Notes: a model not told the origin generated them from the letters alone. Positions 34,709 through 43,011 are shown, numbered from the stretch's first letter. The stretch is 64,000 bases of DNA from Bdellovibrio bacteriovorus (GCF_001592735.1 NZ_LUKE01000001.1:124001-188000); one strand, 5' to 3'. Program-made: numbers and translations.

Positions 34709-34740
34709 AAAAAAGCCAGGACAACGTTCCTGGCTTTTTT
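34709..34740 (+). terminator. Terminator of sucA-sucB-lpd
   Basis: AAAAAAGCCAGGA, loop CAAC(G), TCCTGGCTTTTTT starts at the lpd stop codon. Poly-A upstream and poly-T downstream make it usable from both strands; it can also end the 34774 gene. Confidence 0.9.
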
Positions 34741-34749
34741 AATCGGCTC

Positions 34750-34777
34750 TTAAGACAGAGATAAATCTCTGTCTTAA
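34750..34777. repeat. Perfect 13-bp palindrome over the stop of the 34774 gene
   Basis: TTAAGACAGAGAT, AA, ATCTCTGTCTTAA is a perfect inverted repeat with a 2-nt centre. It covers the stop codon of the minus-strand gene and sits 10 bp from the lpd terminator. It may be a protein-binding site or an additional 3' hairpin. Confidence 0.6.
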
Positions 34778-35166
34778 TTGCAAAGCGAATTCATAAAATC
34801 CGCCGCCAATTCATGACTCGGTTCGGCGGCTAAAGTCGCTTGATAGGAATCACAGTTCTTACGTTTAAACTGTTTCTGAGAAGGTAAAGAGTTTAAAGCA
34901 GCGATCACCTGATCCATATGAGCTGCATCCGGACTGTCGGTCATCCCAATCTCTTGGCGCAAGATCTTCATTTGATTTAAAGCCTGATCTAAAAGGGAAA
35001 ATCTTTTCTTTTTATCTTTGTCTTTATTGAACTGGATTTCTTTTTTTAGAAGTTCCATATAGCTATCGAATTGCACGCGCAAAGAACGCTCACTGCGCAC
35101 CGGAATTTCAGCCCAAGAACTGACAGTGACGAAACTGATGGCAAGAATCACAGAAAATAGTTTCAC
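34774..35166 (-). CDS. Small secreted protein, paralogue of 35754 product
   Basis: A 130-residue exported protein with a signal peptide ending near SSWAE. The mature body is helical and highly charged (KKEIQFNKDKDKKKRF), and the C-terminal part carries ALNSLPSQKQFKRKNCDSYQ and a final Cys. The same pattern (ALxxLPxKxxFKxxNCxxY, C-terminal Cys) occurs in the 35754-36170 product, so the two are paralogues likely with one disulphide. No known family. Confidence 0.75.
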   Translation of the reverse strand: MKLFSVILAISFVTVSSWAEIPVRSERSLRVQFDSYMELLKKEIQFNKDKDKKKRFSLLDQALNQMKILRQEIGMTDSPDAAHMDQVIAALNSLPSQKQFKRKNCDSYQATLAAEPSHELAADFMNSLCN

Positions 35167-35260
35167 TTTAAATCACCTCACGTAATTTAAGTTATCTTAT
35201 GGGACATTCCAGTTTTCAAATTATTGAATATGATAACAAATCGCGGCGTTAGAATTTTGC

Positions 35261-35713
35261 CTATTCTCCGCACATTTCAGGCGTGATTTGGTACTGAAAC
35301 AGATCTACTTGGTCATTAGACTTAAAAGTCAAAAGCACCGTAATGCCTTTATATAATAAAAACCTTAACTGGCGAATGTCGCACGCATAGGCCGGCAAAC
35401 GGGACTTAGCACTTTCCACTTGGGCGTGGGCCGAGGCACTTGTGGATTCAATCTTCACCAACGTCACTAAGACTTCAAATTCATCCTTAGCGGTGATCCG
35501 TGCATCCTCCGCACGGACCTCGTCATCTAACATTTTGGGATAGCCAAAGGTGGCCTTAGAAAGAACTAAAATATTGTCGATTTCTGCCCGGGAAATTCGA
35601 GGGTGGGAATCCCCCCCGCGGCCGACCGGCTTTCTTAAAAGCCAGAAAAGGAAACCGCTTAAAATCAAGAGTGTAAAAACCGCAATGTTAACCCAAAGTT
35701 TTTTATTTCTCAT
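35261..35713 (-). CDS. Membrane-anchored protein of unknown function
   Basis: A roughly 150-residue protein with one N-terminal membrane helix (LWVNIAVFTLLILSGFLFWLL) preceded by Arg/Lys, giving a periplasmic C-terminal domain. That domain is mixed alpha/beta and contains two Cys (YACDIRQ and EMCGE). The start may be the ATG at 35713 or a GTG at 35749, 4 bp after the preceding stop; neither has a strong RBS. It lies between the two paralogous secreted genes and behind the lysozyme-like gene, and may belong to that operon. Confidence 0.65.
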   Translation of the reverse strand: MRNKKLWVNIAVFTLLILSGFLFWLLRKPVGRGGDSHPRISRAEIDNILVLSKATFGYPKMLDDEVRAEDARITAKDEFEVLVTLVKIESTSASAHAQVESAKSRLPAYACDIRQLRFLLYKGITVLLTFKSNDQVDLFQYQITPEMCGE

Positions 35714-35753
35714 AACCCAGGAATTAGGCGGCCCCGCCGGGGATGTCACGAAA

Positions 35754-36170
35754 TTATTTGTTACAAATCAGTTTCGTAACTTTTAACGCCCTATCCGCAT
35801 AGTCTTCTTTGTGATCCGCTTCGTATGATTTAGCCGAAGCTTCCACTTCTTTCACATACTCAGAACAGTTCGCAGCCTTGAATTCGGCCTTGCCCGGCAA
35901 GGCGGCCAAGGCATCCATGAAATAACTCATGTTGATTTCTTTTTCTTCATCCTGACGAGGGTTCTTTTTACGAAGCTCATGAATTTCTTTAAAAGTTTTT
36001 AAAAAAATATCATAGCGCTTCACGATGTCTTTTTCTTTTGGTAATTTTTTTTCAAGCGCGCTGACTCTGGATTCAAACTCTTTGTAAACATCGACCTTGG
36101 CCGCGAAGGCCCCGCCCGGCATCATCACGATAAGGCAGATTACATTTCTAAGAATTTTGGCTGAGTGCAT
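35754..36170 (-). CDS. Small secreted protein, paralogue of 34774 product
   Basis: A 138-residue exported protein. Signal peptide to about residue 23 (AFAA), charged helical body (RVSALEKKLPKEKDIVKRYD), and the C-terminal pattern ALAALPGKAEFKAANCSEY plus a terminal Cys shared with the 34774 gene. AGGAG seven bases upstream fixes ATG 36170, and the gene overlaps the 3' end of the lysozyme-like gene by 31 nt, so the two are coupled. Function unknown. Confidence 0.78.
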   Translation of the reverse strand: MHSAKILRNVICLIVMMPGGAFAAKVDVYKEFESRVSALEKKLPKEKDIVKRYDIFLKTFKEIHELRKKNPRQDEEKEINMSYFMDALAALPGKAEFKAANCSEYVKEVEASAKSYEADHKEDYADRALKVTKLICNK

Positions 36171-37603
36171 GTGCCTTCTCCTAACTGCTGATCTAAAACA
36201 CGGGCCTGGGCTCTGACGGCGGCGATATATAAATTATCCTTGTAAGCAAAAATATACTCCGCCAAAGTCAGCGGGGCGCCGTTTTTAGAATCTGAGATAA
36301 GCTTGGCGCGAGCATTACCATATTTTGCCTGCATCTGCGGTTTTGTCGGCCAATAATTCATATTGAAATCGGCGGCCTTCACTGGGCATGGTCTCGCCGC
36401 CGGACAAAGTTTGGCTTCTTCAATCCGTTTTTTTAACCATTCTCTTAAGATCGAAGAGGGGCGAGCGGGGCCGGCATTATAGGCCATCACAAACATCATC
36501 TCGCGGATCTTATCTTGATCAATACCGCTTAAACCAGCCTCTTTTAACAAAGTCTCTGTCGACTTAAAATCGTCAATTTTGGAATCTGTTTTGCGGGCAT
36601 AGGCGTTATCTGAATTGCGCTTAGTCGCATGATAGAAAACGCCGTAATAAATCAAGCTGCGAAGTGGATTTGGCGGAACGGAAATCGAATGGCAGCGATT
36701 TGCGTCAGCCGTCATAATGTCCTTACTATTTTTAGGCACCGCTCCCGGAATGGAGCGCAGTCGCTTGCAAGAGGCTTTATCGCTGTTTGTAATACGCCCC
36801 TTAAAGTTGTCATAGTTCTGCACGACATCATCTAAAGCTTGCTTGGTAAATTGTCCGATGCCCCCGTCGTTCACCAACCCGAAGGCATTCAGGTGCAATC
36901 CACTTTCATTGCTTAGCTTCGGAGCAATAAACTTTGCCGGAACCCCTAAACAATCGGCCACATCAATCAATGAATTATAAACCAAGTTCACGTAAGGCTC
37001 CGTCACGCAAGCTTTGTGCCCGTAACGTTCTGGCGTGCCACTAGAGTTCGGTGCGCACTTCGAATACAAATGCGGATCCGGTTTGTACTCACTGATGTCT
37101 TTGATCTCGCGTTGTTTATCGGGCGGCGCCGTGCGATTAAATTCAATATCTTCGTTCAAACGCTCTTGCGGAGTGCGTGCACGGTCTTTCCAAAAACGGC
37201 GCATGATAAATAAAGCACATTTGCGCGGCAAAATTTCAGCGGTCTTAGAATAATCACGTCCGGCGGTGTAATACCCTTGAGGGTCTATGGTCTTCATCGC
37301 CTTTAATGAACTCTCAAGGTAATTGCGTTCGGGTCCACAGGCCTCGGGGTCTTCAAACTTCAAGACGCCGTTATCTGTACCGAACTGACAGCTGCAAGTC
37401 ATGCCGTCCTTGCTTTTAACGGGGTCATCAAAACCGCGCATGCGCAATTGCAAGGTGGTAAATTGATTAATGACAGCTTCTTCCGGCGAAGAAGCGATAC
37501 CTCGAGAAACCGAAGGATTTTCAATGCTGTACCAACCAAAAACTAAAAAGGTCAGGCAGCAAAAAACGGTGGTGGCCCAAAACGACGTGCTAGATGTTTT
37601 CAC
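36140..37603 (-). CDS. Divergent lysozyme/transglycosylase-fold secreted protein
   Basis: A 487-residue exported or N-terminally anchored protein (hydrophobic residues 9-25). The central part has the landmarks of an SLT-type lysozyme fold: a Glu in PKLSNESGLHLNAFG (Glu233), GGIGQFT in place of GLMQ (247-253), and MAYNAGP (373-379). The N-terminal 200 residues are Cys-rich (CSCQF, ACGPE, KCA, KCAPN, ACV) and unlike known transglycosylases. A 120-residue insert separates the Glu from AYNAGP. Muralytic activity is inferred; the fold is probable, the activity unproven. A downstream secreted protein overlaps it. Confidence 0.72.
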   Translation of the reverse strand: MKTSSTSFWATTVFCCLTFLVFGWYSIENPSVSRGIASSPEEAVINQFTTLQLRMRGFDDPVKSKDGMTCSCQFGTDNGVLKFEDPEACGPERNYLESSLKAMKTIDPQGYYTAGRDYSKTAEILPRKCALFIMRRFWKDRARTPQERLNEDIEFNRTAPPDKQREIKDISEYKPDPHLYSKCAPNSSGTPERYGHKACVTEPYVNLVYNSLIDVADCLGVPAKFIAPKLSNESGLHLNAFGLVNDGGIGQFTKQALDDVVQNYDNFKGRITNSDKASCKRLRSIPGAVPKNSKDIMTADANRCHSISVPPNPLRSLIYYGVFYHATKRNSDNAYARKTDSKIDDFKSTETLLKEAGLSGIDQDKIREMMFVMAYNAGPARPSSILREWLKKRIEEAKLCPAARPCPVKAADFNMNYWPTKPQMQAKYGNARAKLISDSKNGAPLTLAEYIFAYKDNLYIAAVRAQARVLDQQLGEGTCTQPKFLEM

Positions 37604-37714
37604 CTTGAAACTTCCTTTCCTTGAACCAAGTTAGGATAACTTGGCCAGGGATCAGAGGGAACACATCGATGTTTTGTAATGGATTTTGAAGTACTAAAGT
37701 CCAGAGCGAAAAAC

Positions 37715-38275
37715 TTAGAAGCTGTAACTCACCGCCAACAGCGCATTCGCCCCCGCTAAGAAATAAAACACCGATTGTACATCGGCACTTTTTTCTTGAG
37801 AGGCGCTGTACAAATTCGCCGCCGCAATCAAACCGTAAGTCACGACCCGAATCCAGCGACGATTTTCTTTTTCTTCGCGTTCTTTATCCAGGTAACGTTG
37901 TAAAACTTCATTTTTTTCAGCGAGCGATAACGAAGAACCGTCAATGGCATAAAAAAACGAATCCACACTGCTGCCGGTCCAGTAATAGCTCGCCCCGACA
38001 CCGATCGCCGCCAAGCCGATATTTGAAGTGATCGCAAAGGCCGTGCGGCTAAAAACTTCTTCCGATTGATAAAAACCAATCGCCCCGCCGACAGCGGCGA
38101 CCGTTCCCGAAATGATATAGCCTAAGCCTTTTTGCTGATCGAGTTCTTGTTGAGTCAAAACATACTTACGGAAGTCATTCCAATTGGCCGCCCCCTCGTA
38201 TTCAAGTTCACGCTCTTGCGCAAAAGCTTGTAATGAAAATGTCAGGGCTAAGATTGCAGCAAGAAACTTCATCAT
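37715..38275 (-). CDS. Exported membrane-associated protein, unknown function
   Basis: A 186-residue protein with a cleavable signal (to AFAQ, residue 19) followed by four hydrophobic Gly/Ala-rich segments (GYIISGTVAAVGGAIGFY, FAITSNIGLAAIGVGASYYW, VVTYGLIAAANLYS, VFYFLAGANALLAVSY). The hydrophobic stretches and aromatic ends suggest an inner-membrane protein or a Gly-rich outer-membrane component; the C-terminal SYSF resembles an outer-membrane signature. It overlaps the upstream barrel gene by 4 nt (ATGA). No family recognised. Confidence 0.7.
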   Translation of the reverse strand: MMKFLAAILALTFSLQAFAQERELEYEGAANWNDFRKYVLTQQELDQQKGLGYIISGTVAAVGGAIGFYQSEEVFSRTAFAITSNIGLAAIGVGASYYWTGSSVDSFFYAIDGSSLSLAEKNEVLQRYLDKEREEKENRRWIRVVTYGLIAAANLYSASQEKSADVQSVFYFLAGANALLAVSYSF

Positions 38276-39303
38276 AACGTCACCAAGAAAGATATAAAGA
38301 CACCACGGCTGTCATCTTGATCCCAATAAGAAAGACCACTAGAGAAACTGCGGAAGCTCACCGTAAACCCGGCGGAGCGATCATAATCCGACGCACTGGC
38401 AATAAGATGCAAAATTCCCAGCTGATAAGCGACGGAAGCGCGCAAAGCATCGCGCGCATTTTTAGTTTGCGCATTGATTTGAAATTGCACACCCAACTCT
38501 AAAAGTCCCAATGGGACAAAGGGTTTGATCGAGGCCCCTAAAAGACCTTCAGGCTGAATAGGATATTCGGCGGTTTTTTCACTCGAATAACCCCAGTTTG
38601 CCAGCACCGCGGAAACTTGAGGTTTCCAAGGTTGTTCTTCCCACGAAAATAAAAAGCCAGGCTCTAAGTAAATCAAATCTTGCGTGCGTGTTTGGAAAAG
38701 TTCGTTTTTATCACCCGCGAAAGCTTCAGTTAAGGCAAAGTACTGACCAATGAACTTCACGTGCGTGTAACGAGCTTGCACGCCCGCATAAAAGTTTTCT
38801 CCGGCATAAGTAGCCACTTGGGCCCGCACACTTTGTTCTTGGGCAATTGTCACATCCACCATCGGCAGGGCCGGGTTTTCCATGCGAGTCACCGCAATAA
38901 AACGATACGGCTCGACACCCAAACCCCACGTTGACGCTTGAAACGAAGCTTCAAAAGAAGCCTCCCCTTGCATGGAATCTCGGTGAGAGAAAAACTTAGA
39001 TACAGCCTCGGGCGAATCATTCCCACCCAAAATGTCTTGAGCTTCTTGGATGTATTTTAAGTGACTGCCCATTAAAAGATCGGCATCAAAACGACTTTTA
39101 CGCTCTTTAGCGACCGAAGCGGGATTGCAAGGAAGGCCGCGCTCTACACTGTCCATGGTGTAACAAGAACTTCCTAACGCGCGAGAAATAAAACGACTGG
39201 AGCCGCCCCGCAAGGACGACGGCAGCTCACTGGCTGGGGCCACCACAGAGGCACTTAAAAGAACCGCGATGATTGAAAGTTTTAAACCACGACTTAGTAG
39301 CAT
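38272..39303 (-). CDS. Predicted outer-membrane beta-barrel protein
   Basis: A 343-residue exported protein with a signal peptide to about residue 25. Two Cys (CYTM, PCNP) lie in the first 60 residues, followed by alternating amphipathic strands (FYAGVQARYTHVKFIG, SVAYQLGILHLIASASDY) and a C-terminal strand ending FISFLVTL, the usual terminal barrel signal (hydrophobic last residue). Strand content and Gly/aromatic pattern suggest 10-14 strands. It overlaps the lipoprotein-like gene by 10 nt and the next gene by 4 nt. Substrate unknown. Confidence 0.72.
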   Translation of the reverse strand: MLLSRGLKLSIIAVLLSASVVAPASELPSSLRGGSSRFISRALGSSCYTMDSVERGLPCNPASVAKERKSRFDADLLMGSHLKYIQEAQDILGGNDSPEAVSKFFSHRDSMQGEASFEASFQASTWGLGVEPYRFIAVTRMENPALPMVDVTIAQEQSVRAQVATYAGENFYAGVQARYTHVKFIGQYFALTEAFAGDKNELFQTRTQDLIYLEPGFLFSWEEQPWKPQVSAVLANWGYSSEKTAEYPIQPEGLLGASIKPFVPLGLLELGVQFQINAQTKNARDALRASVAYQLGILHLIASASDYDRSAGFTVSFRSFSSGLSYWDQDDSRGVFISFLVTL

Positions 39304-40034
39304 TGGTTACTCACAGGCCATGACAGGTTCGAAACTTGGTTTACAACGTCATCGATTTTGACGCGAATTTCTTCATAATTCTTTTTTTGCTCGGGGAAAG
39401 CGAGTTCTAAATCCGAAGTTAAAAGGATCAGACTTTCAAAAACTTTTCCCGACCAATTGACATAAGGTTTTAAATCTTGCGTGCAGATTTTTTTCTTACT
39501 TTGCAAACGTAAATTAAAATTCTCAACCCCTTGGCTGATCGTTGATTTGACGTTCACGATACGCAAAACCGCCGAATACAACCGCACACCGGGTTCATTT
39601 TCATTTTCTAAAGTTTTAAGGGCGGAAAGAATGTCAGCTCGAGACTTCCCTTGAACATCGGGAATCTTGTTCCAGTGCTCTAAATACTTGGCTAAATTTT
39701 CTAAAGTTGCAGAGGTCTGCTTATCCAAAGCCAGCCCCTTCATCTCAATTTTCGGCACGGGAACTTCTTTAACGACTGAAAATTGATAAATTTGTTCGAT
39801 CTTAATGCCGGCTCTGCCAGCATAAGCGGAAGCTAAAGCCAATTTCACGTGATAGTGCGGATCATGATCTAAAACGTCTTGGAAATACGAAATGGCTTCG
39901 TCCCAACGCCCCTGATCCATCAAAGAAAAGCCCTCAGAAAGGACTTGTTGACGGGTGACAGGCTCTTCTTTTTGGCACCCAATTTGTGTAAATATTACCA
40001 GGGTTAGAGAGAGCAGAAAGATGAAAGTTTTCAT
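39294..40034 (-). CDS. TPR-containing lipoprotein-like protein
   Basis: A roughly 246-residue protein. The signal peptide ends in TQIGC, a non-canonical lipobox (Gln at -3) with Cys18, so lipidation is likely but not certain. At least one TPR motif is clear (ALMDQG-like: SLMDQGRWDEAISYFQDVLDHDP), followed by helical repeats and a region with two Cys near the C-terminus. The start at 40034 is chosen over 40061 because it places the hydrophobic core at the N-terminus. It is first in the operon with the barrel and the small exported protein, and may be a barrel-associated scaffold. Confidence 0.72.
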   Translation of the reverse strand: MKTFIFLLSLTLVIFTQIGCQKEEPVTRQQVLSEGFSLMDQGRWDEAISYFQDVLDHDPHYHVKLALASAYAGRAGIKIEQIYQFSVVKEVPVPKIEMKGLALDKQTSATLENLAKYLEHWNKIPDVQGKSRADILSALKTLENENEPGVRLYSAVLRIVNVKSTISQGVENFNLRLQSKKKICTQDLKPYVNWSGKVFESLILLTSDLELAFPEQKKNYEEIRVKIDDVVNQVSNLSWPVSNQCY

Positions 40035-40165
40035 AAGTTTAAGGAATATGCCGCGACGCATTGGAAATGTCTACTTAACACGGCGCAACGAGCAATAAAT
40101 TCATTGAACCTTGGCCCGTCGCAATATATCCCTCCTCGGCCTAAACAAATCCGAGGAGAAAAAGA

Positions 40166-41476
40166 ATGTCACGCCTGAACCGTTCCTTAAGCCTCTTTAT
40201 CATGACCCTATTTATGGGCCTTTCTGCCCATGCCGCGGTTTGGACTGAAACCAATAGTTGGGGTCCTAACGCCGAAGCCCGTTTTTCTGAATGGGTTCGT
40301 AATAATTGGACTGTCGATTTTTTTGCCAGACAAACTCGTAACGGCCGCCCGAATCCCTATTATGGACTTCGCCTGGACTGCGCCGACACGGTTTATTCTA
40401 TGCGTATTATTTTTGCCTATGAAAATCGCCTGCCCTTTGTGATGCAAGATCCCACTGCTTCAGGTCGTACGATTTCAAATCGCATGAGCCGTTGGGATGG
40501 ACAAAGCGACACGGCTCGCATCCGTGGTTTTTTGCTTTACATGTTTGATATGGCCAGCACAAAATCTCTTCCGAACGACACGTATCCGGTCGCGATGAAC
40601 AACCGCGCGATCCGTGCGGGGTCTTTGATTTTAACAACCGCTGCAAATCATCACTCTTGGACCGTCAAAGAGATGATGTCGATCGGTGTCCCCCACTTAG
40701 TATTTAATTCGACCATCGGCGCGGGCTCTGGCTCGATGTTGCAAGAGCGTCGCTCTTGGCCCAACCCGGAATGGGTTTTTGAAGGCAATTACTCTCCGTC
40801 AGGAAACGCGGGTTTCCGTTACTGGCGACCGGCGGCTTACATCGGTCGCCCGGTGTGGGAAGTCCCAGGATACAGCGAAGAGCAATACCAAATCGGTTTG
40901 CGCGGTTGGGTCAGCCAAGTGCAAAGCCGCTTAGCCACTCGCAGCGAAGGTGACGATCAAATGGTCAGTCGCATGTTGCACACGATCTGCCAAGGATTCA
41001 CATCGCGTGTGCCGTCCGTAAACGATGGCTTGCGCGCTTTGAGTCGTACGAATGGTTGCATGAGTTCGGCAGATTACGACACGTATTCAACTCCCAGTCG
41101 TGACCAACGTGTTTTTGACGATATGATGGCTTTACGTCGTGCTTACCGTCAGATGATTGATCGCAACGGGGGCGCAAAATTAAGCGCCGAAAACGCGCGC
41201 CGTTTGGAAAAAATCTTCCCTTACATTCGCTCTTCAGCCGCCTCTGAGGCGGCGAACATGAAGTTCAGCCCCAACAGCCGTAATTCAGTCTGTACGGTTG
41301 AATATCTTTCGGGCCGCAGCATGGATATCGCAGAGTTTAAACGACGTATGTTTGCGGGGAATATTTCAAATAACCCTAATGACAGTGGCGCCTACCGTTG
41401 GGGCGAAAGCCGCGGTCCATCAGAGCGTGCACGCAGCTGTCCTTCATGGGATAACTGGAAACCAAGATTGAATTAG
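40166..41476 (+). CDS. Secreted NlpC/P60-like cysteine hydrolase candidate
   Basis: A 436-residue exported protein (signal peptide to SAHA, about residue 23). A candidate catalytic Cys72 lies in YYGLRLDCADTVYSMRIIF, at the start of a helix as in NlpC/P60 and related papain-like folds, and a candidate His at 162-163 lies in NHHSWTVKEM. The Cys-helix-His order and spacing fit that superfamily. The 260-residue C-terminal part contains several Cys and no recognised domain. GAGGAGAAAAAGA precedes the ATG. A cell-wall amidase or peptidase role is inferred only from the motif pattern. Confidence 0.68.
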   Translation: MSRLNRSLSLFIMTLFMGLSAHAAVWTETNSWGPNAEARFSEWVRNNWTVDFFARQTRNGRPNPYYGLRLDCADTVYSMRIIFAYENRLPFVMQDPTASGRTISNRMSRWDGQSDTARIRGFLLYMFDMASTKSLPNDTYPVAMNNRAIRAGSLILTTAANHHSWTVKEMMSIGVPHLVFNSTIGAGSGSMLQERRSWPNPEWVFEGNYSPSGNAGFRYWRPAAYIGRPVWEVPGYSEEQYQIGLRGWVSQVQSRLATRSEGDDQMVSRMLHTICQGFTSRVPSVNDGLRALSRTNGCMSSADYDTYSTPSRDQRVFDDMMALRRAYRQMIDRNGGAKLSAENARRLEKIFPYIRSSAASEAANMKFSPNSRNSVCTVEYLSGRSMDIAEFKRRMFAGNISNNPNDSGAYRWGESRGPSERARSCPSWDNWKPRLN

Positions 41477-41496
41477 TTTTTGCTTAAAGAGGATGC

Positions 41497-42213
41497 ATGA
41501 AAGAAATTAAACTTAAAACCTGGATTCTGTGGGCCGTTATTTTGTTTTCCCTAGGGATCTTCGCGGACTATTTCTTTTGGCATCTTCTTTTAGGTCATCA
41601 GAACAGCGAGCCGGTTCATACCACTGAAGCCGCCATCTCAGATTCCGCAAAGCCGGAGACTGAAAGCGCAAAATTAGATAAAGAGGAAGAAGTCAGCTCT
41701 TTCATTCGCGAGTCGCACACCGAGGCCGATCCTTCCGGGACACCGTCGCTAAAAGATAACTTTTTAGAGACTTTGCAAGCTTGTGCGCCAGAAATCGCCG
41801 CCCAAGCCATTGCAACACCGGAAGCTTTGATTGAGTACCTGCAAAAAAGTGTTGGCGTTCAGGCCGAAAGTGTCTCAGTTGAAAACTACCACATCACTTT
41901 GGCCGATGGCTCTCACCATCGTATTCACGTGGTGGCTCAAGATCGCTCCAATCTTCCCGATAAAAAAGAAGTTCGCTATTACAAACTGGATGCCGAAGGG
42001 TATCCGGAACGAATCCGCCTTAAAAAAGACGACACTTTACAAAGCTTGCTTGCTCAAGGGACCCTGACTCGCCATGAGCTGCGCGCGGATTTAAAACTGA
42101 AAGATGGATCAGCAGTCCAGCTTGAAAGACATGACCAAAAGGTTTTCGAGTTCCAATACAACAACCACGGACGTGTTCTGTCTTGCCGATTAGCTCACTG
42201 CCAATGTCCTTAA
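41497..42213 (+). CDS. Single-pass envelope protein, unknown function
   Basis: A 238-residue protein with a cytoplasmic KEIKLK tip, one membrane helix (TWILWAVILFSLGIFADYFFW), an acidic Glu/Ser linker (residues 35-75), and a periplasmic domain with two beta-rich lobes (VSVENYHITLADGSHHRIHV, KEVRYYKLDAEGYPERI) ending in Cys-rich LSCRLAHCQCP. It begins 20 bp after the NlpC/P60-like gene on the same strand with AGAGGATGC as RBS, so the two may form an operon and act together. No family recognised. Confidence 0.72.
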   Translation: MKEIKLKTWILWAVILFSLGIFADYFFWHLLLGHQNSEPVHTTEAAISDSAKPETESAKLDKEEEVSSFIRESHTEADPSGTPSLKDNFLETLQACAPEIAAQAIATPEALIEYLQKSVGVQAESVSVENYHITLADGSHHRIHVVAQDRSNLPDKKEVRYYKLDAEGYPERIRLKKDDTLQSLLAQGTLTRHELRADLKLKDGSAVQLERHDQKVFEFQYNNHGRVLSCRLAHCQCP

Positions 42214-42258
42214 GTCCAGTCCTTATTGGATTGTAAATTCCCCTCGTTTAAAACTTAA

Positions 42259-42294
42259 AAGCCTCTGTTAAACTGACGTTACACACAGAGGCTT
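42259..42294 (+). promoter_or_regulatory. Hairpin enclosing the RBS of the 42296 gene
   Basis: AAGCCTCTGT (42259-42268), 16-nt loop, ACAGAGGCTT (42285-42294). The 3' arm contains the Shine-Dalgarno AGAGG and ends one base before the ATG at 42296. The structure would occlude the RBS, which suggests translational control by an unknown signal. Confidence 0.5.
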
Positions 42295-42295
42295 C

Positions 42296-42730
42296 ATGAA
42301 AACCCTTTTTCACACGCGTAGTATGATGACTTACTATGTGCTCTTTATGTCTGGAGCTCTGGTCCTTATTTACCAGGCCATGGGATTTAATTTCGTGGGG
42401 GATTCTGTTAACTTTCTTTGCCTTTTGTTTCTAGGTTATGGCATCGCCACTCGGCATTGGATACATATCTTAGAAAATTCTGTTTTGATGACTTTAGGAT
42501 ACATCTTGCCGTTATTGATTCGCAATTCAATCAAGCTGACCTATCAAGAAGCTCCCTCGATGAAGTCTTTCTTGCAGCTGGCCGCGGTGTCTTCGTCGAC
42601 AACCCTGATCTTGGGTCTGGGATGTACTGCCGCCAGTTTTATGACGTATCGCTTGATTCGGCAGGTGAAAACTGCGGGTCGCAGCAAGATCACTACAAGC
42701 TCGTCCTCCGATGACTCGTTGACTTCTTAA
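42296..42730 (+). CDS. Multi-pass inner-membrane protein
   Basis: A 144-residue protein with about four predicted membrane helices (MTYYVLFMSGALVLIYQAMGF, FLCLLFLGYGIA, SVLMTLGYILPLLI, VSSSTTLILGLGCTAASFMTY) and a basic, Ser-rich C-terminal tail. No family recognised. Its RBS lies inside a 10-bp hairpin immediately upstream. Confidence 0.72.
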   Translation: MKTLFHTRSMMTYYVLFMSGALVLIYQAMGFNFVGDSVNFLCLLFLGYGIATRHWIHILENSVLMTLGYILPLLIRNSIKLTYQEAPSMKSFLQLAAVSSSTTLILGLGCTAASFMTYRLIRQVKTAGRSKITTSSSSDDSLTS

Positions 42731-42741
42731 CTCCCTGGGAC

Positions 42742-42837
42742 CTAACCGGCCATCAATCCTAGGTTTACGATGCTCATGACAAGCAAGACGACCATACTTA
42801 CAATCAAAGCTCCGTTACGGTGATAAGTTTTTTGCAT
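42742..42837 (-). CDS. 31-residue single-helix membrane microprotein
   Basis: A short gene with GGAGGG five bases upstream of ATG 42837. The product is MQKTYHRNG followed by a hydrophobic stretch (ALIVSMVVLLVMSIVNLGL) and MAG, with Lys, His and Arg on the N-terminal side, as expected for a small inner-membrane protein with its N-terminus inside. The strong RBS and clean hydrophobic helix argue that it is real. It is too short for automatic gene calling in many pipelines. It may act as a regulator of a membrane complex; partner unknown. Confidence 0.6.
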   Translation of the reverse strand: MQKTYHRNGALIVSMVVLLVMSIVNLGLMAG

Positions 42838-43011
42838 AAAACCCTCCACTGATGCCTATGGAACTCCCGGTCGGAAGCCATGGCAACAAGTCTTATGACA
42901 GGGACACATCTCCTTTGCTGAACAGCAGATGACAGCCTTGAAATTAGTGCTTGGCACTCTTAAGTGACATACTGATTAAGAACACGAGCCAACCTTAAGA
43001 AGGAGTCCAAG

